Source: Myxococcus guangdongensis (GTDB taxonomy: Bacteria > Myxococcota > Myxococcia > Myxococcales > Myxococcaceae). From it: a DNA stretch of 64,000 nt. A program made the translations under genes and the position numbers. The notes beneath the pieces are model-generated. The model was not told the origin of the DNA and searched no databases. It worked only from the letters and a program-made list of their open reading frames with translations. The stretch spans positions 248,001-312,000 of the forward strand of contig NZ_JAJVKW010000003.1 in NCBI RefSeq assembly GCF_024198255.1, given 5' to 3'. This document shows positions 25,897 to 34,600 of this stretch, in pieces; positions within the stretch are counted from its first letter, which is position 1; the number at the start of each line of letters is the position of its first letter.

Positions 25897-27288
25897 ATGA
25901 GGAGCATCGAAGTCGTGGACGTCGAGCAGGAGCACGCAGGGGAGCAGCGGGAGCGCGCGCTGGGGCTGCTGCGCCGGTTCGGCTGGAACGCCACGTCCTT
26001 CCAGGTGCTGATGCCGGGCTTCCGCTACTGGTTCGACCCGGCGGGTGACGCCTTCGTCGCGTACGTGGACACGGGCGGCGCGTGGGTGGCGGCCGGGGCG
26101 CCCATCGCCTCGGAGGCGTCGCTGGCGCGCGCGGCGGAGGGCTTTCGTGAAGCCGCACGGCGCGAAGGTCGGCGCGTCTGCTTCTTCGCCACCGAGCCGC
26201 GCTTCACCGAAGCCGTCCCCATGGAGTCGCTCTCCATCGGCGAGCAGCCGGTGTGGGAGCCCTCTCGCTGGGACGCGGTGGTGCGCGGCAGCAAGAGCCT
26301 GCGTGAGCAACTGCGTCGCGCGCGCTCGCACGGCGTGGTGGTGCGCGAGCTGCCCGCGGAGGCGCTGGAGGACGCGGAGCACCCCGCGCGGCAGGCGCTG
26401 GAGCGGCTCAAGAAGCGATGGCTCGCGTCTCGGCGCATGGCGCCCATGGGCTTCCTGGTGCAGCTGCGCCCGGATGCCTTCGCGCGCGAGCGGCGCGCCT
26501 TCGTCGCCGAGGCGAAGGGCGAGCTCATGGGCTTCCTGCTCGTGTCCCCCGTCTACGCGCGCGACGGCTGGTTCCTCCAGGACCTGGTGCGCGACCCCGA
26601 GTCCCCCAACGGCACCGCGGAGGCCCTGGTCGACGCGGCCATGCGCACCGCCGCCGCCGAGGACCGCCGCTACGTGACGCTGGGCCTCGCGCCCCTCTCC
26701 GGCCCTGTGCGTCCATGGCTGCGGCTGGCGCGCGCCTGTGGCCGGCCCCTGTTCGACTTCGAGGGCCTGCGCACCTTCAAGGCGAAGTTCCGTCCCGACT
26801 CCTGGGTGCCGCTCCACCTCTCCTATCCAGAGCCGCGCGGCGGCGTGCTCGCCGTGTACGACGCGCTGCGAGCCTTCGCTCGCGGCAGCCTGGTGCGCTT
26901 CGGGGTGGCCACGTTGCTCAGGCGCCCCCGGCTGCTGGTGCACGGGCTCGCGGTGCTGCTCGTGCCCTGGACGGCGATGCTCGCGCTGCCCGCCACCACG
27001 CGGTGGTTCCCGTCGTTGCGCGTGCAGTGGAGCTGGGTGCTGTTCGACGTGGCGCTGGCCGCGGGCCTCTTCTCGCTGGTGCGGCGCTGGCGCGACGGGC
27101 TGGCCACGGCGCTGGTGTGCCTCACCGCCGCGGACGCGTGCCTCACCTTCGTCCAGGCCGCCGTCTACAACGCGCCCCGCGCCCGCGGCCCCGTCGACTG
27201 GCTCGTCATCACCGCGGCCGTGCTCGCGCCCGCCACCGCCTCCGGCCTGCTCGTCCGCGCGCGGGACTTCCGCCTGCCCGCGCGCTGA
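25897..27288 (+). CDS. DUF2156 (MprF-like acyltransferase) protein with C-terminal membrane helices
   Basis: A 463-residue protein. Residues 1-300 match the DUF2156/phosphatidylglycerol lysyltransferase catalytic domain (FRYWFDPAGDAFVAYV, V-A-A-G-A-P-I, L-R-R-A-R, F-D-F-E-G-L-R-T-F-K-x-K-F-x-P). From about 345 there are roughly four hydrophobic segments (VHGLAVLLVPWTAML, LFDVALAAGLFSL, LVITAAVLAPATASG). In MprF the helices come first; here the order is reversed. MprF enzymes attach amino acids to phospholipids using aminoacyl-tRNA, lowering envelope charge. Substrate here unproven. Confidence 0.85.
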   Translation: MRSIEVVDVEQEHAGEQRERALGLLRRFGWNATSFQVLMPGFRYWFDPAGDAFVAYVDTGGAWVAAGAPIASEASLARAAEGFREAARREGRRVCFFATEPRFTEAVPMESLSIGEQPVWEPSRWDAVVRGSKSLREQLRRARSHGVVVRELPAEALEDAEHPARQALERLKKRWLASRRMAPMGFLVQLRPDAFARERRAFVAEAKGELMGFLLVSPVYARDGWFLQDLVRDPESPNGTAEALVDAAMRTAAAEDRRYVTLGLAPLSGPVRPWLRLARACGRPLFDFEGLRTFKAKFRPDSWVPLHLSYPEPRGGVLAVYDALRAFARGSLVRFGVATLLRRPRLLVHGLAVLLVPWTAMLALPATTRWFPSLRVQWSWVLFDVALAAGLFSLVRRWRDGLATALVCLTAADACLTFVQAAVYNAPRARGPVDWLVITAAVLAPATASGLLVRARDFRLPAR

Positions 27289-27470
27289 CGCACCGCGCTC
27301 ATTTCCGTGGCGGACATCACGCCCTCGCGGGTTTCCACAGGTCGACACTCCCCCGAAAGTCACCTGGACCCGAAGGCGAGAAGAATGGTGTTTTCCGGAA
27401 AGAGCTGTTCCGGCGTCGGGTGCCGCGACTTTCTCGCGGCGTCGTCCGTCGCCGGTTGGGAGGGGTGACC

Positions 27471-28784
27471 ATGCGAACGCCGTGGGGCGTTGCCCTGTCG
27501 CTCGCCGTGTTGCTGTGGGTCCACGAGAGCCACGCCGCGCCCGAAGCCCAGCGCTCGGCTCCGCCACCCTCGCCGTTGCCGCCCGGGGTGTCGGCCGTGC
27601 TGTGGAAGCTGTCGGTGCCGGAGAGCGCGGCGCCCACGCCCGAGCGGGTGGCGTTGGGAGAGAAGCTCTACAACGAGAAGCGGCTGTCATTGGATGACAG
27701 CGTGTCGTGCGCCACGTGCCACGACCCGGCCAAGGGCTTCACGGACCACCTGCCAGTGTCGGCGGGCGTGAAGGGCCAGTTCGGCATGCGCAACAGCCCG
27801 ACGGTGCTCAACGCGCTCTTCAACGCCTCGCAGTTCTGGGACGGGCGCGCGGCGTCGCTGGAGGACCAGGCGAAGCTGCCCATCCTCAACCCGGTGGAGA
27901 TGGCCATGCCCTCCCCCGAGGCGGTGGTGGCCAAGCTCAAGGGCATCCCCGAGTACGTCACCGCCTTCCAGCAGGTCTTCAAGCGCGACATCACCTACGA
28001 CGACCTGGCCGCGGCCATCGCCGCCTTCGAGCGCACGCAGTTCTCCGGCAGCGCCCGCTTCGACCGCTTCATCCACGGCGAGACGAAGGCGCTCAACGAG
28101 TCGGAGCGCCGAGGCTGGGCGCTGTTCAACGGCAAGGCGCGCTGCAACTCGTGCCACGCGGGCAACGCCGTGTCGCCGCTGTTCAGCGACCAGAAGTTCC
28201 ACAACATCGGCGTCTCCGCCCACAAGCAGGACTTCCCGCAGCTGGCCCGAGAGGGCCTGAAAATCGTCCGCCTGGGAGACGAGAAGCAGATCGACGAGTT
28301 GGCGCTCCAGACGCGCTTCTCCGAGCTGGGCCGCTTCCTGGTGACGAAGCAGGAGAACGACGTGGGGGCCTTCAAGACGCCCACGCTGCGCAACGTGGGC
28401 ATCACCGGCCCGTACATGCACGACGGCACGCTCGCGACGATGTGGGACGTCATCGACCACTACAACAAGGGCGGCGTGGCCAACCCGTTCCTGGACGGGG
28501 GGATGCAGCGACTGGGGCTGACGGAGCCCGAAATCGACGACCTGGTGGCCTTCCTCTTCACGCTCACCGACGAGCGCTTCACCCGACTCAACGGCCAGGA
28601 GCTGGCGAAGCAGCGGGCGCGCAAGAACAAGCGCCCGGAGCGCGACACCGCGGTGGCGATGGGGAAGAAGGGGAACCTGGGAGACCTGGCGCCCAATCCG
28701 GACCTGGCGGTGAAGAATCCGGCGGACATCGGCGCGTATGGCACCGAGACGCTGCCCAAACCCGCTTCGACGAAGCAGCCCTGA
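27471..28784 (+). CDS. Di-heme cytochrome c peroxidase / MauG-family protein
   Basis: A 437-residue periplasmic protein with signal peptide (LSLAVLLWVHESHAAP) and GGGAGGGG before ATG 27471. Two heme sites are present: C80-A-T-C-H84 and C225-N-S-C-H229. Family motifs F-W-D-G-R-A, N-P-V-E-M and P-Y-M-H-D-G-T-L are intact. CcpA-type members reduce hydrogen peroxide with electrons from small cytochromes; MauG-type members oxidise protein side chains. It heads an operon with a Tat metallophosphoesterase (gap 13 bases) and a mono-heme cytochrome that could be its electron donor. The tail is Lys/Pro-rich. Confidence 0.93.
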   Translation: MRTPWGVALSLAVLLWVHESHAAPEAQRSAPPPSPLPPGVSAVLWKLSVPESAAPTPERVALGEKLYNEKRLSLDDSVSCATCHDPAKGFTDHLPVSAGVKGQFGMRNSPTVLNALFNASQFWDGRAASLEDQAKLPILNPVEMAMPSPEAVVAKLKGIPEYVTAFQQVFKRDITYDDLAAAIAAFERTQFSGSARFDRFIHGETKALNESERRGWALFNGKARCNSCHAGNAVSPLFSDQKFHNIGVSAHKQDFPQLAREGLKIVRLGDEKQIDELALQTRFSELGRFLVTKQENDVGAFKTPTLRNVGITGPYMHDGTLATMWDVIDHYNKGGVANPFLDGGMQRLGLTEPEIDDLVAFLFTLTDERFTRLNGQELAKQRARKNKRPERDTAVAMGKKGNLGDLAPNPDLAVKNPADIGAYGTETLPKPASTKQP

Positions 28785-28797
28785 GGAGGCGCCGCCC

Positions 28798-29916
28798 ATG
28801 GGGAACAAGTTCCGCAGCATCGAGACGAAGCACCACGAGGAGCGCGACGCCTTCTTCGAGGACCTGAAGCGGTTGGACCGCCGGGCCTTCCTGCGCGTCG
28901 CGGGCATGTCCGCCGGCATCGTCGCCGGCATGGGCCTGAGGACGCCTCAGAGCTTCCAGCTGGTCAACGTGGCCGAGGCGCAGGGCACCAAGCCGCGCTT
29001 CTCCTTCGCGTACATCTCCGACACGCACCTGTACGAGCAGAAGCTCAATGACCGCTTCGTGCGCTCCATCCTGAAGGCGGTGGACGACGTCAACGGGTTG
29101 GACCCGCAGCCGGACTTCGTCCTCTTCGGCGGGGACCTCGCCCAGCTGGGCGCCCCGGAGGAGCTGAAGCTGGGCGCGCAGATCCTCAAGAGCGTCAAGG
29201 CGCCCGTGAGGATGATGGTGGGCGAGCACGACTGGTTCCTCGACATGGGGGACATGTGGAAGGACCTGTTCGGCGCCCCGAACTATTCGTTCGACCACAA
29301 GGGCGTGCACTTCGTGGTGCTCAACTCCATCCTGGAGAAGGACTTCTGGACGGAGCGAAAGCTCACGCCCAAGGAGCGGATGCAGATTGTCGCGGGCCTG
29401 GACAACGGCATCCAGTCCCGCTTCGAGGTGGGCGAGCCGCAGCGCGCCTGGATGAAGCAGGACCTGGCGAAGGTGGACAAGAAGACGCCCGTCATCGTCT
29501 TCAGCCACTCGCCGCTCTACAAGTACTACCGCCCCTGGAACTTCTGGACGGACGACGCGGACGAGGTCCAGGCGCTGCTCAAGCCGTTCGACAAGGTCAC
29601 CGTCATCCACGGGCACACGCACCAGCTGTTGTCGAACCGCATCAACAACATCCAGTTCCACGGGATGCTGTCCACCGCGTGGCCGTGGCCGTACGCGCCC
29701 GAGGGCCTGCCGCAGCTCACGGTGCAGATGAACCGGCCGGACCCGTTCAGCCAGTTCGACGGGTGCGGAGACGGACGGATGGACGTGCTGGAGTCGGGTC
29801 TGGTGGACAAGCTGTACAACCTCTGGGAGCGCAACCCCATCACCGTCCGGGCCAGCTACCTGGGCTCGGGTGGGAAGCAGGACGCGCCGCCCCGGACGAA
29901 GCTTCCGAGCTACTGA
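28798..29916 (+). CDS. Tat-exported metallophosphoesterase
   Basis: A 372-residue calcineurin-like phosphoesterase with a twin-arginine signal (D-R-R-A-F-L-R-V-A-G, near residue 25) and an AGGAGG site before ATG 28798. The dinuclear metal site is visible: S-D-T-H-L, G-G-D-L-A, G-E-H-D-W (in place of the usual G-N-H-D), F-S-H-S-P and H-G-H-T-H. Tat export suggests it folds with its metals in the cytoplasm. Sandwiched between two cytochrome genes with gaps of 13 and 15 bases, so it belongs to the same redox unit. Substrate unknown. Confidence 0.9.
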   Translation: MGNKFRSIETKHHEERDAFFEDLKRLDRRAFLRVAGMSAGIVAGMGLRTPQSFQLVNVAEAQGTKPRFSFAYISDTHLYEQKLNDRFVRSILKAVDDVNGLDPQPDFVLFGGDLAQLGAPEELKLGAQILKSVKAPVRMMVGEHDWFLDMGDMWKDLFGAPNYSFDHKGVHFVVLNSILEKDFWTERKLTPKERMQIVAGLDNGIQSRFEVGEPQRAWMKQDLAKVDKKTPVIVFSHSPLYKYYRPWNFWTDDADEVQALLKPFDKVTVIHGHTHQLLSNRINNIQFHGMLSTAWPWPYAPEGLPQLTVQMNRPDPFSQFDGCGDGRMDVLESGLVDKLYNLWERNPITVRASYLGSGGKQDAPPRTKLPSY

Positions 29917-29931
29917 GCGCGAGGCGACACG

Positions 29932-30771
29932 ATGAACTTCCGGATGAAGCTGTGGGTGGGAACCGGAGCGCTGCTGTCCTTCGCGGGAGGCGTGGCGCTG
30001 GCCACCGGTCCCGCCGAGCGCCCCAAGGCGGCCTCGCTGAAGACCGAGCCGCTGCCGCGTCACCAGGTGCCGGTGTCGAAGGACGGCAACCTGGTCGTGG
30101 GCATGTGCGACGGCCAGACGTCCCTGGAGGTCAAGGGCGTCAAGGAGGGCGAGTCGCTCACGCGCGAGCAGGCCCAGCGCGTGTCCGACGAGCTGATGGC
30201 CGCGTGGCACCAGAAGAACCCGGACGCGACGTGGGACCCGCCGCCCGCGACGCGCGTGGTGGCGCAGGCCCAGAAGCCGCCGCAGAAGCAGCCTCAGCCC
30301 AACCCGCCCATGGGCACCAACCAGCCCTCCACGGGCATCGGGGTGCGAGAGGGCGGCGTGACGGCGGAGAGCGGCGGCCGCGAGGTGCGCAAGGAGGCCG
30401 GCGCGAACATCCAGGACGGTCACTCCTACGGCGCCTTCACGCCTCGCGATGAAGCGGTGTGGGCCGCGTCCACGCAGCAGTTCGTGGAGGAGGGGCACCG
30501 CGTGTTCCACGACGCGGCGGCGGTGGGCGGCACCATCGCGGTCTCCTGTGACATGTGTCACCCGGATGCATCCAACACGCATCCGGAGACGTATCCGAAG
30601 TACCAGGTGCAGCTGGGCCGCGTGGCGCTGCTGCGGGACATGATCAACTGGTGCATCGAGAACCCGGTGCGCGGCAAGCCGCTCGCGGACGGAGACCCTC
30701 GGATGCGCGCGATGGAGGCGTACATCTACGCGCAGCGCAAGGGCGTGAAGCTGGAGTACGGGAAGAAGTAG
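29932..30771 (+). CDS. Periplasmic mono-heme c-type cytochrome
   Basis: A 279-residue exported protein (signal or anchor KLWVGTGALLSFAGGVALA). A Pro/Gln-rich linker sits around residues 90-135. One heme motif, C206-D-M-C209-H210, is followed by T-H-P-E-T-Y-P-K-Y-Q and L-R-D-M-I-N-W-C-I-E-N-P-V-R-G, a pattern close to the SoxA/TsdA-like cytochromes; a Met in RMRAMEAYI may be the distal ligand. Last gene of the operon from 27471 and followed by a hairpin at 30782-30809. Likely electron partner of the di-heme protein. Confidence 0.82.
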   Translation: MNFRMKLWVGTGALLSFAGGVALATGPAERPKAASLKTEPLPRHQVPVSKDGNLVVGMCDGQTSLEVKGVKEGESLTREQAQRVSDELMAAWHQKNPDATWDPPPATRVVAQAQKPPQKQPQPNPPMGTNQPSTGIGVREGGVTAESGGREVRKEAGANIQDGHSYGAFTPRDEAVWAASTQQFVEEGHRVFHDAAAVGGTIAVSCDMCHPDASNTHPETYPKYQVQLGRVALLRDMINWCIENPVRGKPLADGDPRMRAMEAYIYAQRKGVKLEYGKK

Positions 30772-30781
30772 CCCGCGCCGG

Positions 30782-30809
30782 CCCGTGCCTCGGTGGAGCG
30801 GGGCACGGG
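30782..30809 (+). terminator. Terminator-like hairpin after the redox operon
   Basis: CCCGTGCC (30782-30789) and GGCACGGG (30802-30809) form a perfect eight-pair stem around a 12-base loop, 11 bases after the stop at 30771. No U-run follows. Confidence 0.55.
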
Positions 30810-30931
30810 TGCACAGTCGAGGCGCCACTCCACCGGAACAGTCCACGGTCGGTTGGAGGTCCGACGAGCCCGGGGCTCACGCGAGGGTTGACGGCGGTGT
30901 CCGGAAGGACCATGTCTCGCCGGCACGACGC

Positions 30932-31660
30932 ATGAGCTTCTCGCCCCCCACCAACGCTCCCTCCGAAACCGTCAACGCCTTGCGAGACAGGGGCTACGCC
31001 GTGCTGGACCGCGCGGGCCTGTCCGAGCTGGTGGGCATCCCCGCCGCCGCGCTGGATGCGTGGAGGCCCACGTGGGACGCGCTGCCGGCGGATGGCTATC
31101 TGCGGGACGGTGGCCGGTATCGCACGCGGCGCCACTCGTGCTTCGTCGTGGAGGGGGACACCGTCACCCAGGTGCCCCACCGCGCGCACTGGCAGCCCGT
31201 CGAGTACAACGCCCTGCACGGCGGCCTGGAGCGCTGGTTCGAGCCGATGACGTCCACCGTCGTCGAGCGCCCCGAGTGGCCTCGGCTGCTCAGCCGGCTG
31301 GCGGCCTGTGGCTCGGCGCTCAAGGGCGCGCAGCCCTGGTACGTGGAGGCGCACCAGTTCCGCATCGACACCACGGATGGCATCGGCCGACCGACACCCG
31401 AGGGCGCGCACCGCGACGGCGTGGACTTCGTCGTGGTGCTGCTGGTGGGGCGTGACGGCATCAAGGGCGGCGAGACGCGCGTGTTCGAGGCCGCCGGCCC
31501 CAATGGCATCCGCTTCACGCTGACGGAGCCCTGGTCGGCGCTGCTGCTCGACGACGAGCGTGTCATCCACGAGAGCACGCCCATCCAGCCGTTGGAGGCC
31601 GCGGGACACCGCGACACCCTGGTGCTCACCTTCCGCGCGAAGGGCTTCCAGGGTCCGTGA
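30932..31660 (+). CDS. 2OG-Fe(II) dioxygenase family protein
   Basis: A 242-residue cytosolic protein of the 2OG-Fe dioxygenase family PF10014. The iron facial triad is apparent as H-R-D-G-V-D-F (His and Asp) and the distal His in D-D-E-R-V-I-H-E-S-T; the Arg in H-R-D-T-L-V-L-T-F likely binds 2-oxoglutarate. Relatives hydroxylate free amino acids such as isoleucine, but the substrate is unknown here. The ATG at 30932 (MSFSPPTN) lacks a strong ribosome site. It converges on the alpha-2-macroglobulin gene with seven bases between. Confidence 0.85.
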   Translation: MSFSPPTNAPSETVNALRDRGYAVLDRAGLSELVGIPAAALDAWRPTWDALPADGYLRDGGRYRTRRHSCFVVEGDTVTQVPHRAHWQPVEYNALHGGLERWFEPMTSTVVERPEWPRLLSRLAACGSALKGAQPWYVEAHQFRIDTTDGIGRPTPEGAHRDGVDFVVVLLVGRDGIKGGETRVFEAAGPNGIRFTLTEPWSALLLDDERVIHESTPIQPLEAAGHRDTLVLTFRAKGFQGP

Positions 31661-31667
31661 GCCACGG

Positions 31668-34600
31668 TCAGGACTTCGGGGCGATGGTGACCTTCACGCC
31701 CGAGGTCCAGACCTTGTGCTCGTCCCCGTAGTACAGGTAGGCGCGGCTCGCCGCGCCGGTGTACGTGCCGGGCACCGCGGCGATGAGGGACAGCGGGATG
31801 TCGTGGTGCTTCCTGGGCTCCATGCCTCGCCAGTACAGGACGACGTCGCGACCCCGCACCTCGTAGGCGTCCACGAGCTTGCGCTTCACCAGCTCCTTGA
31901 GCTGGTCATGGCGCACCTCCAGGCCTCCCGGCACCCCGAAGATGGCCACCGCGGTGGACAGGTGCTGGTCCGTGCGGTTGGTCACCATCACCCGCGCCTC
32001 CGTGGGCTCGCCCTCGGTCAGCTCCTTCTTCGCGAGCGCCACCTCGAGCGACACCAGCGTGTCCTTCGAGCTGTCCGGCACCAGCGAGTGGTAGGAGACC
32101 TCGACGGTGTACGGAATCTCCGCGGGGCCCTCCAGGCGCAGCTCCACGCGGTGTGCGCCGGAGCCGAGCAGGGGCCCCGCGTCCGGCAGGTGGAGCACCT
32201 CACGCGTGGCCGAGGTGAAGCGCACGGGCTCGCCCACCGGACGTCCGTCCACGTAGAGCCGCACCTGTCCCGAGGGGAGCGAGGCCGCGTGGGCCAGGTC
32301 GTAGGCGTTGATGGCGCGCAGCGTGAGCACCGTGCTCTGGGTGGACCCGTAGCGTCCACCCTTGTTGACCTCCGCGAAGTACCTCAGCACGCTCGTCACG
32401 TTTTCGAGGTGTGCCTTGGGCTCGCGCAGCCACGCCAGCGCGGCGATGGCCGTCGTCTCGATGTCGAGGGATGCGCCCCAGCCGCCGACGATGGACTGGG
32501 TGCCGCCCGTCACCTTGCCGGAGGGCTCCTGCAGCTTCGCCAGTCGCGCCATCAGCGCGCGGGCCGACGCGCCGTCCCCCGCGAGCGAGAGCACGTTGGC
32601 CGCGAGCGCCACCTCGTAGCTGTTGCTGCTGGCCGAGGCCGCCGCCTTCACCGAGGCAATCTCGCGCGCCAGCTCCTTCGCCTGCGCGGCGCGTGAGGTC
32701 CCCGCGCTCTCCAGCAGGGCCCAGGCGATGTAGGCGTTGGCGGTCTCCGCGTTCTCGGTCCAGGCGTGGGACGCGCGGTGGCCGCGCGCGAAGTTGCCCT
32801 TGCCGTCGCGCTGGTTCATCAGCCACGCGCGCGTGCGCTCCACCAGCCGCGCATCCACGGACATCACCTGCTTCATGTCCGTGAAGTGGAGCAGGCCGTA
32901 GGCCGTCAGCGCCTCGTGGCCGGGGGCTGCACCGAACCACTCGAAGCCGTGTGACTTCGTCTCGAAGCTCACCAGCCGCTTGTAGCCGCGCTCCAGCATC
33001 TCCCGCGCGGAGCTCATCAGCGCTGGGTGGATGCCCGGGTGCGTCTGGAAGTAGAGCTGCGCCATCGTCATCGGATACGTGGTCGAGCTCGTCTGCTCGA
33101 AGCAGCCGCTCGGCTCGCGGATGAGCTGGGCCAGGCTCTCCGTCATGTTGGCGAGGGGGCTGGGATACACGGCGATGCTGGCGCGGATGCTGCCGGGCGC
33201 CAGTCGCTCGGGCAGGGTGATGACGTGGCTGGCGGGCTTGTTCGCCGACAGCAGGCCTCCGTGCGAGACCGTCCCGGGAAAGCCCAGGGGTTGGATGGCC
33301 AGCGTGCGGGTGACGGTGTCCGAGTAGTCGCCTGCGCGCGCCACCAGCTTCACGTCCACGGGCTTCGACTGTTGTGAGCCGATTGTCAGCGACAGGAGCT
33401 GTCGCCCGCGTGCCCCGGCCGCGAGGTCCACCGCGCGGGCCATCGCGAGCGTCACGTCGCCCTGGGCCTCCGCCTGGACGCTGGCGTTCTTCAGCGCGGA
33501 CTGCGTCCCGTTCACCAGCGAGACGGGCAGCCGCACCACGTCTCCGGAGGTGACCTCGAGCGGCAGCTTGGGCTCCGCGTAGAAGGGGCGCACCGACTCC
33601 AGCTCGAGCTCCGCGGCGCCGAGCGCGCCGTCCAGACCCACGGCTCCCGCAACGGCGCGGAACGTCGTCACCGCGTCGCTCAGCGCGAAGTAGACCTTCG
33701 CCTCGCCGGTAGCCGCGTCGGTGCGGACGGCCGGGCTCCAGTAGAGCGTCTCCGAGAAGTCCACGCGGTCGTCGGGTTTGCGGCCTGGTCGCAAGGCGTG
33801 CGAGTACTCGCGAACCCAGTGATAGGTGGGGAGCTCGTGGCCCGAGACGGGGTATTCGTCCTCCGCGTCGCTCTTCGAGGACTTCCCTTCCACGACCGAA
33901 GGGCTCACCGGGGCGGGCGGCGGGGCTTCGACGGGCGGGCGTCCTTGCTCGACCGGGGCGGCGAGGGGAACCGCGAGGGCCGGGTCCACGGGAGTGAAGC
34001 GGTCCTGCTGCTCCCTGGCCTCGTCGCGCCGGGCCAGGAGGTCAGCGGGGATGTTCCTGGGCCGCTCGCCCACGCGGAGCTGGATGAAGCGCCAGCCCAC
34101 CTCCGGGTCACGCTGCATGACGCCCAGCGGGTCGGAGAAGCCGAAGCGGCGCCAGCCCTGGGTGCCCAGGAGCAGGTCCACCGCCAGCGTGCTCTTCGGG
34201 TTCTTCCGGTCGAGGTAGAGCTGCGCGTCCGCGAGCTCGCGCACCTCGGGCTCCAGCAGGACCATCACCGGGAGGCGGGGCGCCTGCTCGCGCTTCTCCA
34301 CGAGCTGGAGCACGGAGTCGTCGGTGACGCTGAGCATCACCAGCGCGGTGACGGGCTGGCCATCCCGCGTGGTGCGCGCGGTCAGCTCCACCACGTCGCC
34401 GGGCACCGGACGTGTCTGGTGCACCGTCAGCTCCACCTGGACTTCCTTCGCGGGCTGACGGAACACCAGCCGCTCCGCGAGGGGACGTCCGTCCTCCGCC
34501 CAGGCCGTGGCGACGAGCACTCCGTCGGCCGCGCCCGCGTCCAGCGTCACGTTGGTGCCCGTCACGCGCTGCTCGGAGACCCGCAGGTCGCGCTGGCTCA

